Shown here in pieces: positions 23,080 through 34,761 of a stretch of DNA of 64,000 nucleotides. Source of the DNA: Zea mays. Lineage: Eukaryota > Streptophyta > Magnoliopsida > Poales > Poaceae. The notes under the pieces are model-generated. The model worked only from the letters and a program-made list of their open reading frames with translations. It did no database searches and had not been told where the DNA came from. Position numbers and translations under genes: made by a program. Every line of letters starts with the position of its first letter. Position 1 is the first letter of the stretch. The stretch spans positions 108,449,849-108,513,848 of the forward strand of contig NC_050104.1 of assembly GCF_902167145.1 (NCBI RefSeq), in the 5' to 3' direction.

Positions 23080-23299
23080 GGCCTGAGGCGCTCGGAGCGG
23101 GAGCAGGAGCGGCGTGCGACTCGCGGGCTTGGCTGGATGCTAGAAGCGGCGGGATCCGCATCTGGCGGCGGACGGGGGTGGGGGCGCTGCGAACGGGGGC
23201 GGTCGGGCGACATCGGTGGCATAACTTGCGTGATTGACGGAGCGCGTGGGCGAGAGGACGTTGGAGGCAGAACACGGGGATGTGGACGCCTACACTGGA

Positions 23300-23319
23300 G
23301 GCTTATAGAGTAGTAGAGA
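23300..23319 (-). other. Helitron B 5' terminus
   Basis: Minus strand reads TCTCTACTACTCTATAAGCC with host A before it (complement of t23320). A start two bases inward (TCTACTACTC) is the alternative. Confidence 0.82.
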
Positions 23320-24161
23320 TAACATTATAATGAATGTATGTAATATTTTAGTTTCCATCTAAGCAAGTGCAACACTAAGAAAAGGCAATATCTCAATTCA
23401 TAATTACCTTGTCTAGTAGCAGCCAACAACCAGCATGCGTCGTGTATGGTAGAAGCAAGCAACAGTCGTGTAGCCTTTGCTATTAGCTACAGCTTACAGA
23501 TAGTACAGTTGGGTTGGGCTATCGGGGGCACAGTATCCGAGAGTAAAACGAAGGTTGGTATTTCAACGGCAACAATACAGATTACATAACACAATATGAG
23601 AAGATACTCATATTGCAAAGGACTTCCTTGCATTGTTATCTTCTGCATCAGCATCGTTGCTTTCAGCTTCTATTTTTTTATCAGATTCTGCCATTGCCTT
23701 CTGCATTCTCTCTTCAACAAAACATTCAAGCAAAATGCAAAACATGATTTTAAGTGAAGTGCATGAGAGCATATTGAACAGAACATGTTAACTTGGCTGG
23801 GAATACATCAAATATTAAATATTTAACTTGCAGTTGGCTATTTCACACAACTGCAAAATTGATGGTTGTCTTATTCCACCAATTTTGCAGTTGTAATCTA
23901 TACTGTTGCCATTGAAATTTATGGTTGGCCATTTTACACAACTGCAAAAATGATGATTGTCTTATTCCACCAATTCTACAAACTCTTTGGATGATACATC
24001 TTTACCGCTCGAGCGCTGCAAAATTGACCTAGAAAAAGTGATGGTTGTCTTATTCCACTTCCACCATGGCAAAGACCAAAGAATACAACACACTACACAG
24101 AGAAGAGGAAGTATAAACGTTCAGATAAATCGTATGAAGCGCAGAGTAGGTTCACAGTATT
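23320..24161. other. Sequence right of Helitron B, with dispersed short repeats
   Basis: No gene recognised. A phrase of the type atggttgtcttattcca/aattttgcagttg recurs at about 23855-23900, 23930-23975 and 24040-24060, a diverged local repeat. Confidence 0.45.
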
Positions 24162-24301
24162 TACAGAGCACTTGAGCTCTTCGATTAGTTCTCTGGGCAA
24201 TGGCATCACCCTTGTCCAATCAATCCCCATGTGGAAAACATTGTTCCTAGTTTCCTTAACGAGTTTTAACACAGTATCAGGATTAGACCAAAATTTAGGC
24301 C
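24162..24301 (-). pseudogene. SFR2-like galactolipid galactosyltransferase (GH1) exon fragment
   Basis: SFR2 is a chloroplast envelope family-1 glycoside hydrolase homologue that remodels galactolipids during freezing. The frame reads PKFWSNPDTVLKLVKETRNN, VFHMGIDWTRVMP, then a diverged stretch and ELKCSVNTVN. It matches the SFR2 pattern FWSDP.TEL.LAKETGISVFRMGIDWTRIMP..LKSSVNF. Only one exon-sized piece is visible, and the rest of the barrel is missing. It is outside Helitron B but on the same strand as its cargo. Confidence 0.7.
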
Positions 24302-24862
24302 TTTATTGCTTGAGTTGTCCAAATGTCAGAGTCCATTTGGGTAAGCGATCGATGTTATGCACGGTACTTTGTTGGAAAAAACAACATCTAGAACAATTGA
24401 GCAGATAACCAAAAGGGTTGGAGGTGACAAAAGACAAAATGGACTTACGGACAAATGAGAACAATCTCAGTCCCCCAGCCCTATTGAGGCTGCTAATAAA
24501 TCTGAGATTACCCTAACTTGAGATAGGAGACGTCGAGGTTGTCCAGTTACTTCTTGGCGAGAAGGTCGACACTGATGTTGGACACCTCGACGGAGTTCTA
24601 GACTTAGAACCATTACTACAGGATTCCAGCACTTCATGAATACTACCTAACTCGCACCGGGCGTTGTTGCCAACAACTGAGATACCAGCACTTCATGAAT
24701 TCTAGTGCTCTGCAGTCCTGTGCTTTCAAGTGGTATTCAAGATACTATTTATCATATGAAGAAATTAATATGGTGTTAAAGAGACAACTTGTACATTACT
24801 TCATAAAAATTGTAAGTTAAATGGTGGCACACGCAAGAGTGTCAAAGACTTGATGTGTATCG
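24302..24862. other. Between SFR2 and kinesin fragments, nothing recognised
   Basis: Non-coding. The phrase ccagcacttcatgaat is repeated at about 24625 and 24684. Confidence 0.45.
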
Positions 24863-24966
24863 TTGTATGTGTTTTACCAGAACAACTTTGACCATATGCA
24901 AATGTTGAAATATTGTACCCATCCAGGGCATATTGCATGAACGTTTGAACATCAACAAAATGTTCA
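24863..24966 (-). pseudogene. Kinesin motor domain P-loop exon fragment
   Basis: The frame reads EHFVDVQTFMQYALDGYNIS then TFAYGQSCSGKTHT. This is the kinesin motor segment V.P.VQSALDGYNV.IFAYGQTGSGKTHTM containing the ATP-binding P-loop. The wording resembles plant kinesin-14s, which often have C instead of G before SGKTHT. The match stops at both ends at plausible exon borders. The fragment is too short for a motor. Confidence 0.78.
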
Positions 24967-25113
24967 CTCGAAAGGAAAAATGGATGGCTAAGAACTGTAA
25001 CAACAATATAAGACAACACAATGTTCGATCAAGATTATGCAAAATCAAACCCGTTTAAATCGCATCCTACATACTAGAAGATGTTTTCTTTCAAAATAAA
25101 GGAAAATGAATTA

Positions 25114-25285
25114 CTCCCTCCGTCCCAGGATATAAGGCGTAACTACTTTTTATTCTTGTCCCACAATATAAGGCGTGCTCTCTCTATGCATACGTATATC
25201 GATGCAGTGGTATAGAGACAATTAAATGCATTTCTTGGTCTTTGAACCAGAGGTGGTTACGCCTTATATCCTGGGACGGAGGGAG
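25114..25285. mobile_element. Stowaway-type (Tc1/mariner) MITE, 172 bp
   Basis: The ends read ctccctccgtcccaggatat and its reverse complement. They are perfect inverted repeats of at least 26 bp and are flanked by TA on both sides (25112-25113, 25286-25287), the mariner target duplication. There is no coding sequence. The near-perfect termini suggest recent activity. Confidence 0.93.
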
Positions 25286-25899
25286 TATTTAATATAAATT
25301 GGTCACACCTTCAAAACCATATTTTTCTTAAAATAAGTAAAATGTGTATGTGTTTACCATGTTTGAAATACATTTTCTCTAATTAAATAGATTTGCATTT
25401 CATGTTGTGATTTTGGATTGTTGCACTTATGCTCGAATATGAAAGTTAGTTATCATTTTGAAATTTAAGGTAAATAGAAATTAAATAATAATAATCAGCT
25501 CGTGGGCCAACTTCTCCTTATTGGCCCAGTCTTCTCCACTGCCCTTCTTCCGCCTGGGCCAAAACCCCGCTCGACCCACTTGCCTCAGCGGTGCCAACCC
25601 ATCTATCCACTTGACACCTACCGATGGGGCCCGGTGGCCAGCCCCTGAAACCGCGCTAGCTTGCCCAGCTCGGGCATGTGACCACACCGACACGTGGGGC
25701 CACTATGTCATTCTCTCTCTTGGTATGCCAGCTGACCAATGGGACCCATCATTCATCCCTATACTCCCGACCATATCAAAATTGAATGCGCTCCAACCGG
25801 GCTCGCAATCAACGCAGGGTTGGAACGGACTCCACATTTCTATGGGGCTCCGTGTGGCTGGCATGGGGGCTAATCCCGACCTCGTTTCCCTCCTCGCCC

Positions 25900-25908
25900 T
25901 ATATAAAT
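25900..25908 (+). promoter_or_regulatory. Putative LTR TATA box
   Basis: tatataaat lies in a GC-rich context (cgccctatataaattcgggg), consistent with the start of LTR-driven transcription toward the right. Confidence 0.55.
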
Positions 25909-26089
25909 TCGGGGCCACGCCTCCTTACTCTACGAAATCGCCGCTGCAGCACGAACTGAGAAGGGTCATGAACCACACAGCACCTGGGATTCGCTCGGCG
26001 CTGTATCTTCATCCTCGATGAGCGACTGTGCATCTTCACCATTGCGCGGGGAAAACATCTGGAGCTTTCGGTGTGGGGCGGGTCATAGA

Positions 26090-27343
26090 TAGGGGTGGAA
26101 TTTTGGCTCGGGCTCGGCTCGAGCCAGCTCGCGAGCCAAAACGAGCCCGAGCGGAGCCTGGTTTTGCAGCTCGCCAGAACTGCGAGCCGAGCCGAAGCCG
26201 AGCTAACAACGTCAAGTATACCATTATACTATATTATTATGTTTTAACTATTTTATTGAATTTCTTAAACTTGATACGTGATACACTTATATTGTAGTCT
26301 AAAAATATATTATACATAAGTTTTTATCTTATACATAATTTATACTCTAAACGTGATTTAGTGTGACGCTCACGAGCCGTTACCGAGCCGAGCCTCTCGG
26401 TCAGACTCGCAACATGACTAAGGATGTAAATGGTCGGTAAAATTCGGTAAATTTCTGGTACCGTTTACCAGATTTTTCCGATCGTTTTCAGATTTTTCGG
26501 GATATACGGAAAACGAGACGGAAACGGGATATGTTATTACAAAAACAGTACGGTAAACAGTGAGACATATTTACCGTCCGTTTTCGGAATTCTCGGGAAA
26601 ATCCGGTATTTTCCCGTATTTTAACCGTATTTTCCCGGACCACAAAAAAACAAAGGAGGCAAGAACTATACCCGTTAGGGTTTAGAGACTAGGGTTTTAA
26701 TTGTCATAGAAGATATATCAAGTGATCCAGACGACATGCCACATGATTTCTAGTTTATGTATCGTGTGTTTAAGACTTATATACTATGTGGTTAAACTTT
26801 AGTGAACATGTATGATCATTTATGTGTGGTCATGACTATGTATTGTATATTTGTGTGGTTGAGACTTGTATGTGAATGTGAATGAATAATCGTGTTTTAA
26901 GACTTATGTGTTGTGTGTTAAAATTTAAGAGTGGACATGTATGAGTGTATGACCAATTATATGTAGACAAGATTGTGTTTTGTGTACTTTTGTGAATGAG
27001 ACTTGTATGTGGATGTGAATGAACATCTGTGTGTTTAGGATTTGTTTATTGTGAGCTTTTCCGATTACAGTTACCATTTTCCGATCAATTTCGAGCTATT
27101 TTGCTCGGATTTATCCGTTTTCGATATACCGGAATTTACCGGTCGTTATCCGTTTCCGACTTTCCCGTTTACCGATTCCGACCGAACAAAAATTTATGCG
27201 GGTGAAAACGGTGAGAGGTTTTTTCCGACCGTTACCGGCCGTTTTCACCCTTAAACATGACCGAGCTGAGCTTGGCTCGCCTCACAGCTGCATCGAGTCG
27301 CGTCGAGCCGAGCCAGGCTCGGCTCGGCTCGTTTCTAGCCCTA
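26090..27343. mobile_element. Outer hAT-type non-autonomous element
   Basis: It starts taggggtggaattttggctc and ends ggctcgtttctagcccta. Termini and subterminal regions are rich in ggctcg/cgagcc inverted repeats. An 8-bp target duplication is visible: gtcataga at 26082-26089 and gtcatcga at 27344-27351, one mismatch. Eight-base duplications are diagnostic for hAT. Without its own insert it is about 411 bp. Confidence 0.85.
26419..27253. mobile_element. Inner hAT-type non-autonomous element nested in the outer one
   Basis: It starts taaggatgtaaatggtcggt and ends ggccgttttcaccctta; the termini are imperfect inverted repeats. A perfect 8-bp target duplication aacatgac occurs at 26411-26418 and 27254-27261. 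Subterminal regions are full of cggtaaa/tttaccg and ttttcc/ggaaaa motifs. There is no transposase ORF, so it depends on an element elsewhere. Confidence 0.93.
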
Positions 27344-29514
27344 GTCATCGATGCCAGCCAAAATTTCTCACCAGGGTCACAACACAGGGTGGAGGCGCCC
27401 TACCATGATGACCGGAGCCCCTGCGTTGTCATTCTCCAGTAAAGTCACCTTCGAATCTCTACCTCCATCACTAGGTTGTGTAGCCGTCTTGCGTACTCGA
27501 CATAGGTAGCGCTCTTGATGGGAATCGTTCAACGGAGGGTTAAGCCGCCGCGGTGCCGCGTCGGACCAGGGCTGGATCGAGACTCGCGACGATCAACGGT
27601 GAAATTGCTCGTATCATGTTCGCCTTGGTCTGCTCTATATGTAGAACCATCGAGATTGGAGTTTACCATCTGGGAGAGTGGTGAGGGTGAGGGTCGCCCA
27701 TGGCACCGCCGTGGCTGACCGGACACCGCCGCCGCTAGTCGATGTGAAGTGGGTGGTTTAGTGGTGGCCGCTGGCTACTTGATGAACGACCAAGATTAGA
27801 TGATAGGGTACTGCTTCGGCGTGAGGAACGTGGTCGTTGGATTTGTAGCCAACGGTCAAGATGTGATCTCAGCCTTATTAAATCTAGAGTGTCTACGCTC
27901 GGGATCGGACGGTTCCGGATGCGTACTGATTCAGATGCAATAGGATGCAATCATGACCGTTCGGATTAGATCGGGTGGCTTAAGTTAAATGGTACCCCTT
28001 CGACCGAGTTTCTTTTGCTAAAGGGCCCATGCTATTTTACTAAATTAACCCTCGCTCCGCAACAGTTCAGAAGTAATCGTCGTTTGGTCCTTTTCCTTTA
28101 TGGTTTGACCCCTAGGTTTTCCAAAAATAGGAGTCGCAGTACATTAGTGCCTGGTTTATATAAATTAGACTCTAAAAATGATCTATAACATAAAAATAAA
28201 TCCAATAATCTTATAAAATCCATATCTTCTCTGTTTTAGCTCTGATGTAACTCGTTCCAGTTGCATTAGGTTCGTACCAATACTAACTACAATCTAGTAA
28301 CCTTATTTTGATTATGTATCATATGTTCAAAATCGAACACTTATTTTGTTAGCCTATGTTTAACTTATCCAAGCACGTAAAACTTTAGAAACCCATATCT
28401 CATTTGTTATAACTCCGCTTTTAGTAGTTCTCGAACCTATGATCTCGTAGCAACACGTAGAATATTCTTACGATGTTTGTTCTCATGTTTGGTGTACTAT
28501 TATTTTTATGTACCTCTTGTCTATTTGTATGTATTGCTACGAGTAGCAGCGAGGTTACGAGTCACCCGAAGACCAACTTAGTGAAATGCCTAGAATCTCA
28601 AGTCACAGGCAAGTTGTGTCCTTGATCACTCTTCTCTATCTAATAATCCTCTATGCTTAATCACTGTGACGTGCTCAGGTTTAGTTTGATGGGACCTAAT
28701 AGGTTACCCTAGTATTGTTTATCCCACACCTTGTAAACAAAAGAACTATTGGGTAGATTTGCTATTGCTCTACCTGGTTTTGGGAAATTAATGTTATATT
28801 ATGATCATGTGTCCAATTTTGTTGTTGTTTTAATTATTGTTCATGACAAGATCATTGTGTTAATTGGAACATGGAGCGACCACTCCGGAAAACAGTGCTA
28901 CCACAAGGGTGGTATGGGACGTCCTTGCCTGACTAATTAGGAAAGCTAGTGGAAGACTACCTTACCCGAAAGGGGCAAGGGCGGTAGAGGAGCTGTGGTA
29001 TAGGGAGGTTCTCGGGTCGATCATGTTGCGGTGGCATTTCGAACGAGGAATTCCTATATTGCCCTTCTCAGAAACCGTAGCGGGTTTTCTAAAGCTAGTG
29101 GAACTTTGTAAAGGTCTCGTAGTGCTACCCTGCCTCGTCTCCTTGGTAGAGATGTATGGGATGCATGACCCATGGCAAATGGGTAAGACGACTTATGGGT
29201 AAAGATGTGCAACCTTTGTAGAGTGTAAAACTGGTATATCAGTCGTGCTCACGGTCATGAGCGGTTCGGACCCTGACATGAGTAATTTATGGAACTAAAC
29301 TTAATTTGTCATTCACATTGCATTGTGGGTGTTATTATAAATTATGATCCCTTATTTATTCGAGTTGGTATCTACTTAACTTAGTAACTGCTAATAAAAC
29401 TTTGACCAACTTTAAAAGCAATGCTCAGCTTTAAGCATCTTTTTTGGTAAGCCTTACACTTCACATGAGGTCCCACCGTAAGTGAGCTCATGCACATTAT
29501 TCCCAATAACTTGT
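27344..29514. other. Body of the long gypsy LTR, non-coding
   Basis: No coding match. It contains the sequence style of maize long LTRs and continues on the far side of the copia insertion at 38474. Confidence 0.55.
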
Positions 29515-30762
29515 TGAGAGCACCTAGAGGGGGGGGGTGAATAGGTGATCCTATAAAACTTGAAACTTAATGCCACAAAACTTGATTAGGAGTTAGCACA
29601 ATAAAGCCAAGTGGCTAGAGAGGAGTTCTTGCAAAACACAATAACCACAATAAGATTAACACAGATAGGCACAGTGGTTTATCCCGTGGTTCGGCCAAGT
29701 CCAACACTTGCCTACTCCACGTTGTGGCGTCCCAACGGACAAGGGTTGCACTCAACCCCTCTCAAGCGGTCCAAACACTCACTTGAATACCACGGTGTTT
29801 TGCTTTGTTTCACTATATCCCGCTTGCAAGGAATCTCCACAACTTGGAGCCTCTCGCCCTTACACTTTGATGTTCACAAAGAAGCACAAAAGTAAGGATG
29901 GGATGAGCAACGCACTCAAGACACAAAATCAGAGCACAACACGCACACTAGTCACAACTCGGGCTCACAACACAACCCAAAGAGTTCTCTACTCAAATGG
30001 AGCTCTAGTTGCTATCACAAAGAATCAAATGCGCGGAATTGGAGTCTTAGTGCTTAGGAATGCTTGGTGTCCTCCTCCATGCGCCTAGGGGTCCCTTTTA
30101 TAGCCCCAAGGCAGCTAGGAGCCGTTGAGAGCATTCCAGGAAGGTCGTTCTTGCCTTCTGTCGCCTGGCGCACCGGACAGTCCGGTGCACCACCGGACAC
30201 TGTCCGGTGCGGATTTCTTTCCCGTTTTGGCGCAGCTGACCGTTGAAGATCCAGAGCCGTTGGCGCACCGGACACTGTCCGGTGCACATCGGACAATCCG
30301 GTGCCCCTTCTGACCGTTGGCTCTGCCACGCGTCGCGCGCGGATTACGCGGCCGACCGTTGGCCCGGCCGACTGTTGGCTCACCGGACAGTCCGGTGCAC
30401 CACCGGACAGTCCGGTGATTTATAGCCGTACGCCGCCGACGAAACCCGAGAGCAGCCAGTTTGCCAGAGCCAGCCTGGCGCACCGGACACTGTCCGGTGC
30501 ACCACCGGACAGTCCGGTGCACCCAGACTGCGCAAAGTCTTGGCTGCTGAGCCAAGTCTTTTCCAAATTGGTCTTTTCCTGTTTCTAGCACTTAGACACA
30601 TTACATTAGTCTTCAAAACAATGTACTAAGTCTTAGAAACATACCTTTACTCTTGATTTGCACTTTATCCATCACTTGGCATAATTTAACACTTAAGCAC
30701 TTGTGTTGGTCACTTAATCACCAAAATACTTAGAAATGGCCCAAGGGCACATTTCCCTTTCA
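29515..30762 (-). repeat. 3' LTR of the Opie/Ji-like element
   Basis: On the minus strand it runs TGAAAGGGAAATGTG to GGTGCTCTCA (TG...CA). It contains a TATA box (GGGGCTATAAAAGGGACC, around 30105-30092) and an array of caccggac(a/ac)tgtccggtg palindromes between about 30170 and 30525. Confidence 0.95.
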
Positions 30763-30777
30763 ATCTCCCCCTTTTTG
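30763..30777 (-). other. Polypurine tract of the Opie/Ji-like element
   Basis: Minus strand AAAAAGGGGGAGAT lies directly before the 3' LTR. It is the plus-strand primer for reverse transcription. Confidence 0.9.
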
Positions 30778-31549
30778 GTGATTTATGCCAACACAACAAA
30801 AGGCAACTAAAAGAAGTGCAACATCAATGCAAATGAGAACACAAATTTGTTTTGATTCATATTTGGCATATTTGGATCATTCTTTGCCACCACTTGGTTT
30901 GTTTTTGCAAATCAAACTCAATTTCCTATCTCTAAGTCAAATTCACTTGTTGAGGCATAGAGAAAGATATTCCAAGAGAAATTGACCACTGATTCAAAAA
31001 CTCCCCCTATTTCCCATAATCAAATATTCTCCCCACAAGAGACCAACTTTTGACAAAAGAGACAATAAGAGATTTTTGACAAACCAAAAGCTCTATTCTA
31101 CTATTTTCAAAATTCTCAAGTGGTAGCTGATCCATTTATTGCTTTGGCCTTATTTTCTCCCCCTTTGGCATCAAGCACCAAAATGGGATCAATCTTGGCC
31201 CTGGAACCCCATTGCCTCACCAAAATCTTCAATTAAGAATAAAAAGGCAATAAGAGCATGGAGATGAACTTGGAATAAGTTACCCTCTCATCGGAGTGCA
31301 GTGGAAGTCTTGCATGGTCCAAGTCCACCTTTTCCCTTTCAAACCTCCTTTGAGACTAAATTAAGAAAACTCAAGCACATGGTTAGTCTCAAAGGGTCAA
31401 GTTGTAGCACATCTCCCCCTAAATATGTGCATCATTCACACATGGACTTTTGAGGTCCGGGGAGTGTTTGTACAACTTGAACACCATAAATAAACAATAA
31501 TATGCATAAAGGAACATGATCAATGGCATAAACACATGTATGCTATACA
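30778..31549. other. Non-coding 3' interior of the Opie/Ji-like element
   Basis: Sequence between the RNase H end and the polypurine tract. There is no env-like ORF, which related SIRE elements sometimes carry here. Confidence 0.7.
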
Positions 31550-32026
31550 TCAATCCAAGTTCCGCGAATCTAAGACATTTAGCTCACTACGCAGCCTGCA
31601 AAAGGTCGACTCATCTAAAGGCTTGGTAAAGATATCGGCTAGCTGGTTCTCGGTGCTAATATGAAACACTTCGATATCTCCCTTTTGCTGGTGGTCTCTC
31701 AAAAAGTGATGCCGGATGTCTATGTGCTTTGTGCGGTTGTGTTCAACAGGATTATCCGCCATGCGGATAGCACTCTCATTATCACATAGGAGTGGGACTT
31801 TGCTCAGATTGTAGCCAAAGTCCCTGAGGGTTTGCCTCATCCAAAGTAGTTGCGCGCAACACTGTCCTGCGGCAACATACTCGGCCTCAGCGGTGGATAG
31901 GGCAACGGAAGTTTGTTTCTTAGAACTCCACGACACCAAGGACCTTCCTAAGAATTGGCACGTCCCCGATGTACTCTTCCTATCGACCTTACATCCATCA
32001 TAATCGGAGTCTGAATATCCAATCAA
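31550..32026 (-). pseudogene. Copia RNase H domain
   Basis: The segment reads IGYSDSDYDGCKVDRKSTSG, then VALSTAEAEYVAAGQCCAQL, LLCDNESAIRMADNPVEH, ending KPLDESTFCRLRSELNVLDS RNLD and a stop. The acidic catalytic positions (DSDYDG, AEAEY, CDN) are present. It is in the same frame as the reverse transcriptase piece, from which it is separated by a TGA (Trp codon in relatives) near 32048. It removes RNA from the RNA/DNA hybrid during copying. Confidence 0.93.
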
Positions 32027-32050
32027 GTCAAAGGTAGACCCCTTTGGATA

Positions 32051-32830
32051 TCAGATCCCGAAGCAAGGCGTAGCAACTATATATCTAAGAATTCGCTTCA
32101 CAACCACTAAGTGACACTCCCTTGGATCAGATTGAAATCTAGCACACATGCATACGCTAAGCATAATATCTGGTCTACTAGCACATAAATAAAGTAAAGA
32201 CCCTATCATAGACCGGTATGCCTTTTGATCAACGGACTTACCTCCTTTGTTGAGGTCGACATGTCCGTCGGTTCCCATTGGCGTCTTTGCGGGCTTGGCC
32301 TCCTTCATCCCAAACTGCTTTAGCAAGTCTTGCGTGTACTTCGTTTGGGAGATGAAGGTGCCGTCCTTGAGTTGCTTCACTTGGAACCCAAGGAAGTAGC
32401 TCAACTCACCCATCATTGACATCTCGAATTTCTGCGTCATCACCCTGCTAAACTCTTCACAAGACTTTTGGTTAGTTGAACCAAATATTATGTCATCGAC
32501 ATAAATTTGGCACACAAATAAGTCACCATCACAAGTCTTAGTAAAAAGAGTTGGATCGGCTTTCCCAACCTTGAAAGCATTAGCAATTAAAAAGTCTCTA
32601 AGGCATTCATACCATGCTCTTGGGGCTTGCTTAAGTCCATAGAGCGTCTTAGAGAGCTTACACACGTGATCGGGGTACCGTTCATCCTCAAAGCCAGGGG
32701 GTTGCTCCACGTACACCTCCTCCTTGATTGGCCCGTTGAGGAAAGCGCTCTTCACATCCATTTGGAACAACCTGAAAGAATGATGAGTAGCATAGACTAA
32801 CAATATGTGAATTGACTCTAGCCTAGCCAT
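32051..32830 (-). pseudogene. Copia reverse transcriptase domain
   Basis: It reads MARLESIHILLVYATHHSFR, LFQMDVKSAFLNGPIKEEVY (first catalytic Asp in QMDVKSAFLNG), LYGLKQAPRAWYECL, and the active-site box CQIYVDDIIFGSTNQKS. Then follow FLGFQVKQ and GSLLYLCASRPDIML. The family's residues are intact here, but the upstream junction has lost one base (after DFEET, about 32830) and the downstream end has a TGA. The domain cannot be made as part of one polyprotein. Confidence 0.94.
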
Positions 32831-34755
32831 AGGAGCAAAGTCTCCTCAAAGTCCAAACCTGCGACTTGGGCATAACCTTTTGCCACAAGTCTAGCCTTGT
32901 TCCTTGTCACCACTCCGTGCTCGTCTTGTTTGTTGCGGAACACCCACTTGGTTCCCACAACGTTTTGCTTGTGACGTGGCATCAGTGTCCAGACTTCATT
33001 TCTTTTGAAGTTGTTGAGCTCTTCCTGCATGACCAACACCCAGTCCGGATCTAGCAAGGCCTCTTCTACCCTGAAAGGCTCAATAGAAGAGACAAAAGAG
33101 TAATGCTCACAAAAATTAACTAATCTAGAGCGAGTAGTTACTCCCTTGCTAATATCACCCAAAATTTGGTCAACGGGATGATTCCTTTGAATCGTCGCTC
33201 GAACTTGAGTTGGAGGTGGCGGTTGTGCTTCTTCCTCCATTACATGATCATCTTGTGCTCCCCCTTGATCACATGCCTCCTCTTGATGAACTTGTTCATC
33301 GTCTTGAGTTGGGGGATGCACCATTGTTGAGGAAGAAGGTTGATCTTGCTCCTTTTGTTCCTGTGGCCGCACATCTCCAATCGCCATGGTGCGTATTGTG
33401 GCCGTTGTAACGTCTTCTTCATCTACATCATCAAGATCAACAACTTGCTCTCTTGGAGAGCCATTAGTCTCATCAAATACAACGTCGCTAGAGACTTCAA
33501 CCAAACCTGATGATTTGTTGAAGACCCTATACGCCTTTGTATTTGAGTCATAACCTAACAAAAACCCTTCTACAGCTTTGGAAGCAAACTTAGAATTTCT
33601 ACCTTTCTTCACTAGAATATAACATTTGCTCCCAAATACACGAAAGTAAGACACATTGGGTTTGTTACAGGTTAGAAGCTCATACGAAGTCTTCTTGAGG
33701 AGGCGATGAAGATGCACCCGGTTTATGGCGTGGCAAGCCGTGTTCACGGCTTCCGACCAAAACCGTTCGGGTGTCTTGAATTCTCCAATCATTGTCCTCA
33801 CCATGTCTATGAGTGTCCTGTTCTTCCTCTCTACCACACTGTTTTGCTGTGGTGTGTAGGGAGTGGAGAACCCGTGCTTGATTCCTTCCTCCTCAAGGTA
33901 CTCCTCTACTTGAAGGTTCTTGAACTCGGACCCGTTGTCGCTTCTTATCTTCTTCACCTTGAGCTCAAACTCATTTTGAGCTCTCCTTAGGAAGCGCTTG
34001 AGGGTCCCTTGGGTTTCAGATTTATCCTGCAAAAAAAATACCCAAGTGAAGCGGGAAAAATCATCAACTATAACAAGACCATACTTACTTCCTCCTATGC
34101 TTAGATAGGCGACGGGTCCGAAGAGATCCATATGAAGTAACTCCAAAGGTCTTGATGTGGTCATCACATTTTTGGTATGATGAGAGCTTCCCACCTGTTT
34201 ACCTGCTTGACAAGCTGCACAAGGTCTATCTTTTTCGAAAGTAACATTTGTTAGACCTATCACATGTTCTCCCTTTAGAAGCTTGTGAAGGTTCTTCATC
34301 CCCACATGAGCTAAACGACGATGCCACAGCCAGCCCATGCTAGTCTTAGCAATTAAGCATGCATCTAGACTGGCCTCCTCTTTTGCAAAATCAACTAAAT
34401 AAAGTTTGCCGTCTAGTACACCCTTAAAAGCTAATGAACCATCACTTCTTCTAAAGACAGACACATCTACATTTGTGAATAAGCAATTATATCCCATATT
34501 ACATAGTTGACTAACAGACAACAAGTTATATCCAAGCGACTCAACTAAAAACACATTAGAAATGGAGTGCTCAGATGAAATAGCAATCTTTCCTAACCCT
34601 TTCACCTTGCCTTGATTCCCGTCACCGAATATGATTGAGTCTTGTGAATCTTTGTTCTTGACGTAGGAGGTGAATATATTCTTCTCCCCCGTCATGTGAT
34701 TTGTGCATCCGCTGTCGATAATCCAGCTTGATCCCCCGGATGCATAAACCTGCAA
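32818..34755 (-). pseudogene. Copia protease-integrase segment and start of reverse transcriptase
   Basis: Order on the minus strand: aspartic protease (SSWIIDSGCTNHMTGEK, catalytic DSG), integrase zinc finger (WHRRLAHVGMKNLHKLL ... CAACQAGKQ; HHCC), integrase core (LLHMDLFGP, IRSDNGSEF and NSVVERKNRTLIDM supplying D, D and E), the GKGR-type downstream region, an acidic linker, and the RT start (WVLVMQEELNNFKRNEVWTL, VGTKWVFRNKQDEHG, RLVAKGYAQ). It is in frame with the segment upstream except for a TAA at about 34762. It ends by frameshift at DFEET. Confidence 0.94.
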
Positions 34756-34761
34756 GGCAGT

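Larger units (their letters stand above)
15972..23319 (-). mobile_element. Helitron B, non-autonomous, about 7.35 kb, carrying gene fragments
   Basis: Minus strand begins TCTCTACTACTCTATAAGCC (23319 downward) and ends with the hairpin region GTTGCAACGCACGGG and GTACTAG (ending at 15972). The flanks are A and T (a15971, t23320). Its 5' sequence is the maize type TCT(C)TACTACT. There is no helicase gene. Every recognised captured exon (membrane protein, possible poly(A) polymerase, malic enzyme, alanine aminotransferase, KAS III) lies in Helitron orientation in one file. That arrangement could be transcribed and spliced as a chimeric RNA. Confidence 0.82.

Noticed and set aside
22385..23275. 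296-codon minus-strand ORF as an intact gene
   Set aside because: Only a stretch in the middle resembles a known protein, and its continuation lies in other frames. The rest is GC-rich filler.
24041..24080. Plus-strand VMVVLFHFHHG as an SFR2 exon
   Set aside because: Resembles VMLTLFHHSLP only loosely, and the certain SFR2 exon next to it is on the minus strand. Probably chance within a local repeat.
25521..26021. 166-codon plus-strand ORF
   Set aside because: It overlaps an LTR promoter region with a TATA box inside it; codon use and product do not look like a protein gene.
30170..30525. CRISPR-like array of short palindromic repeats
   Set aside because: Units are part of a copia LTR, spacing is irregular, spacers are not unique, and this is plant nuclear DNA.
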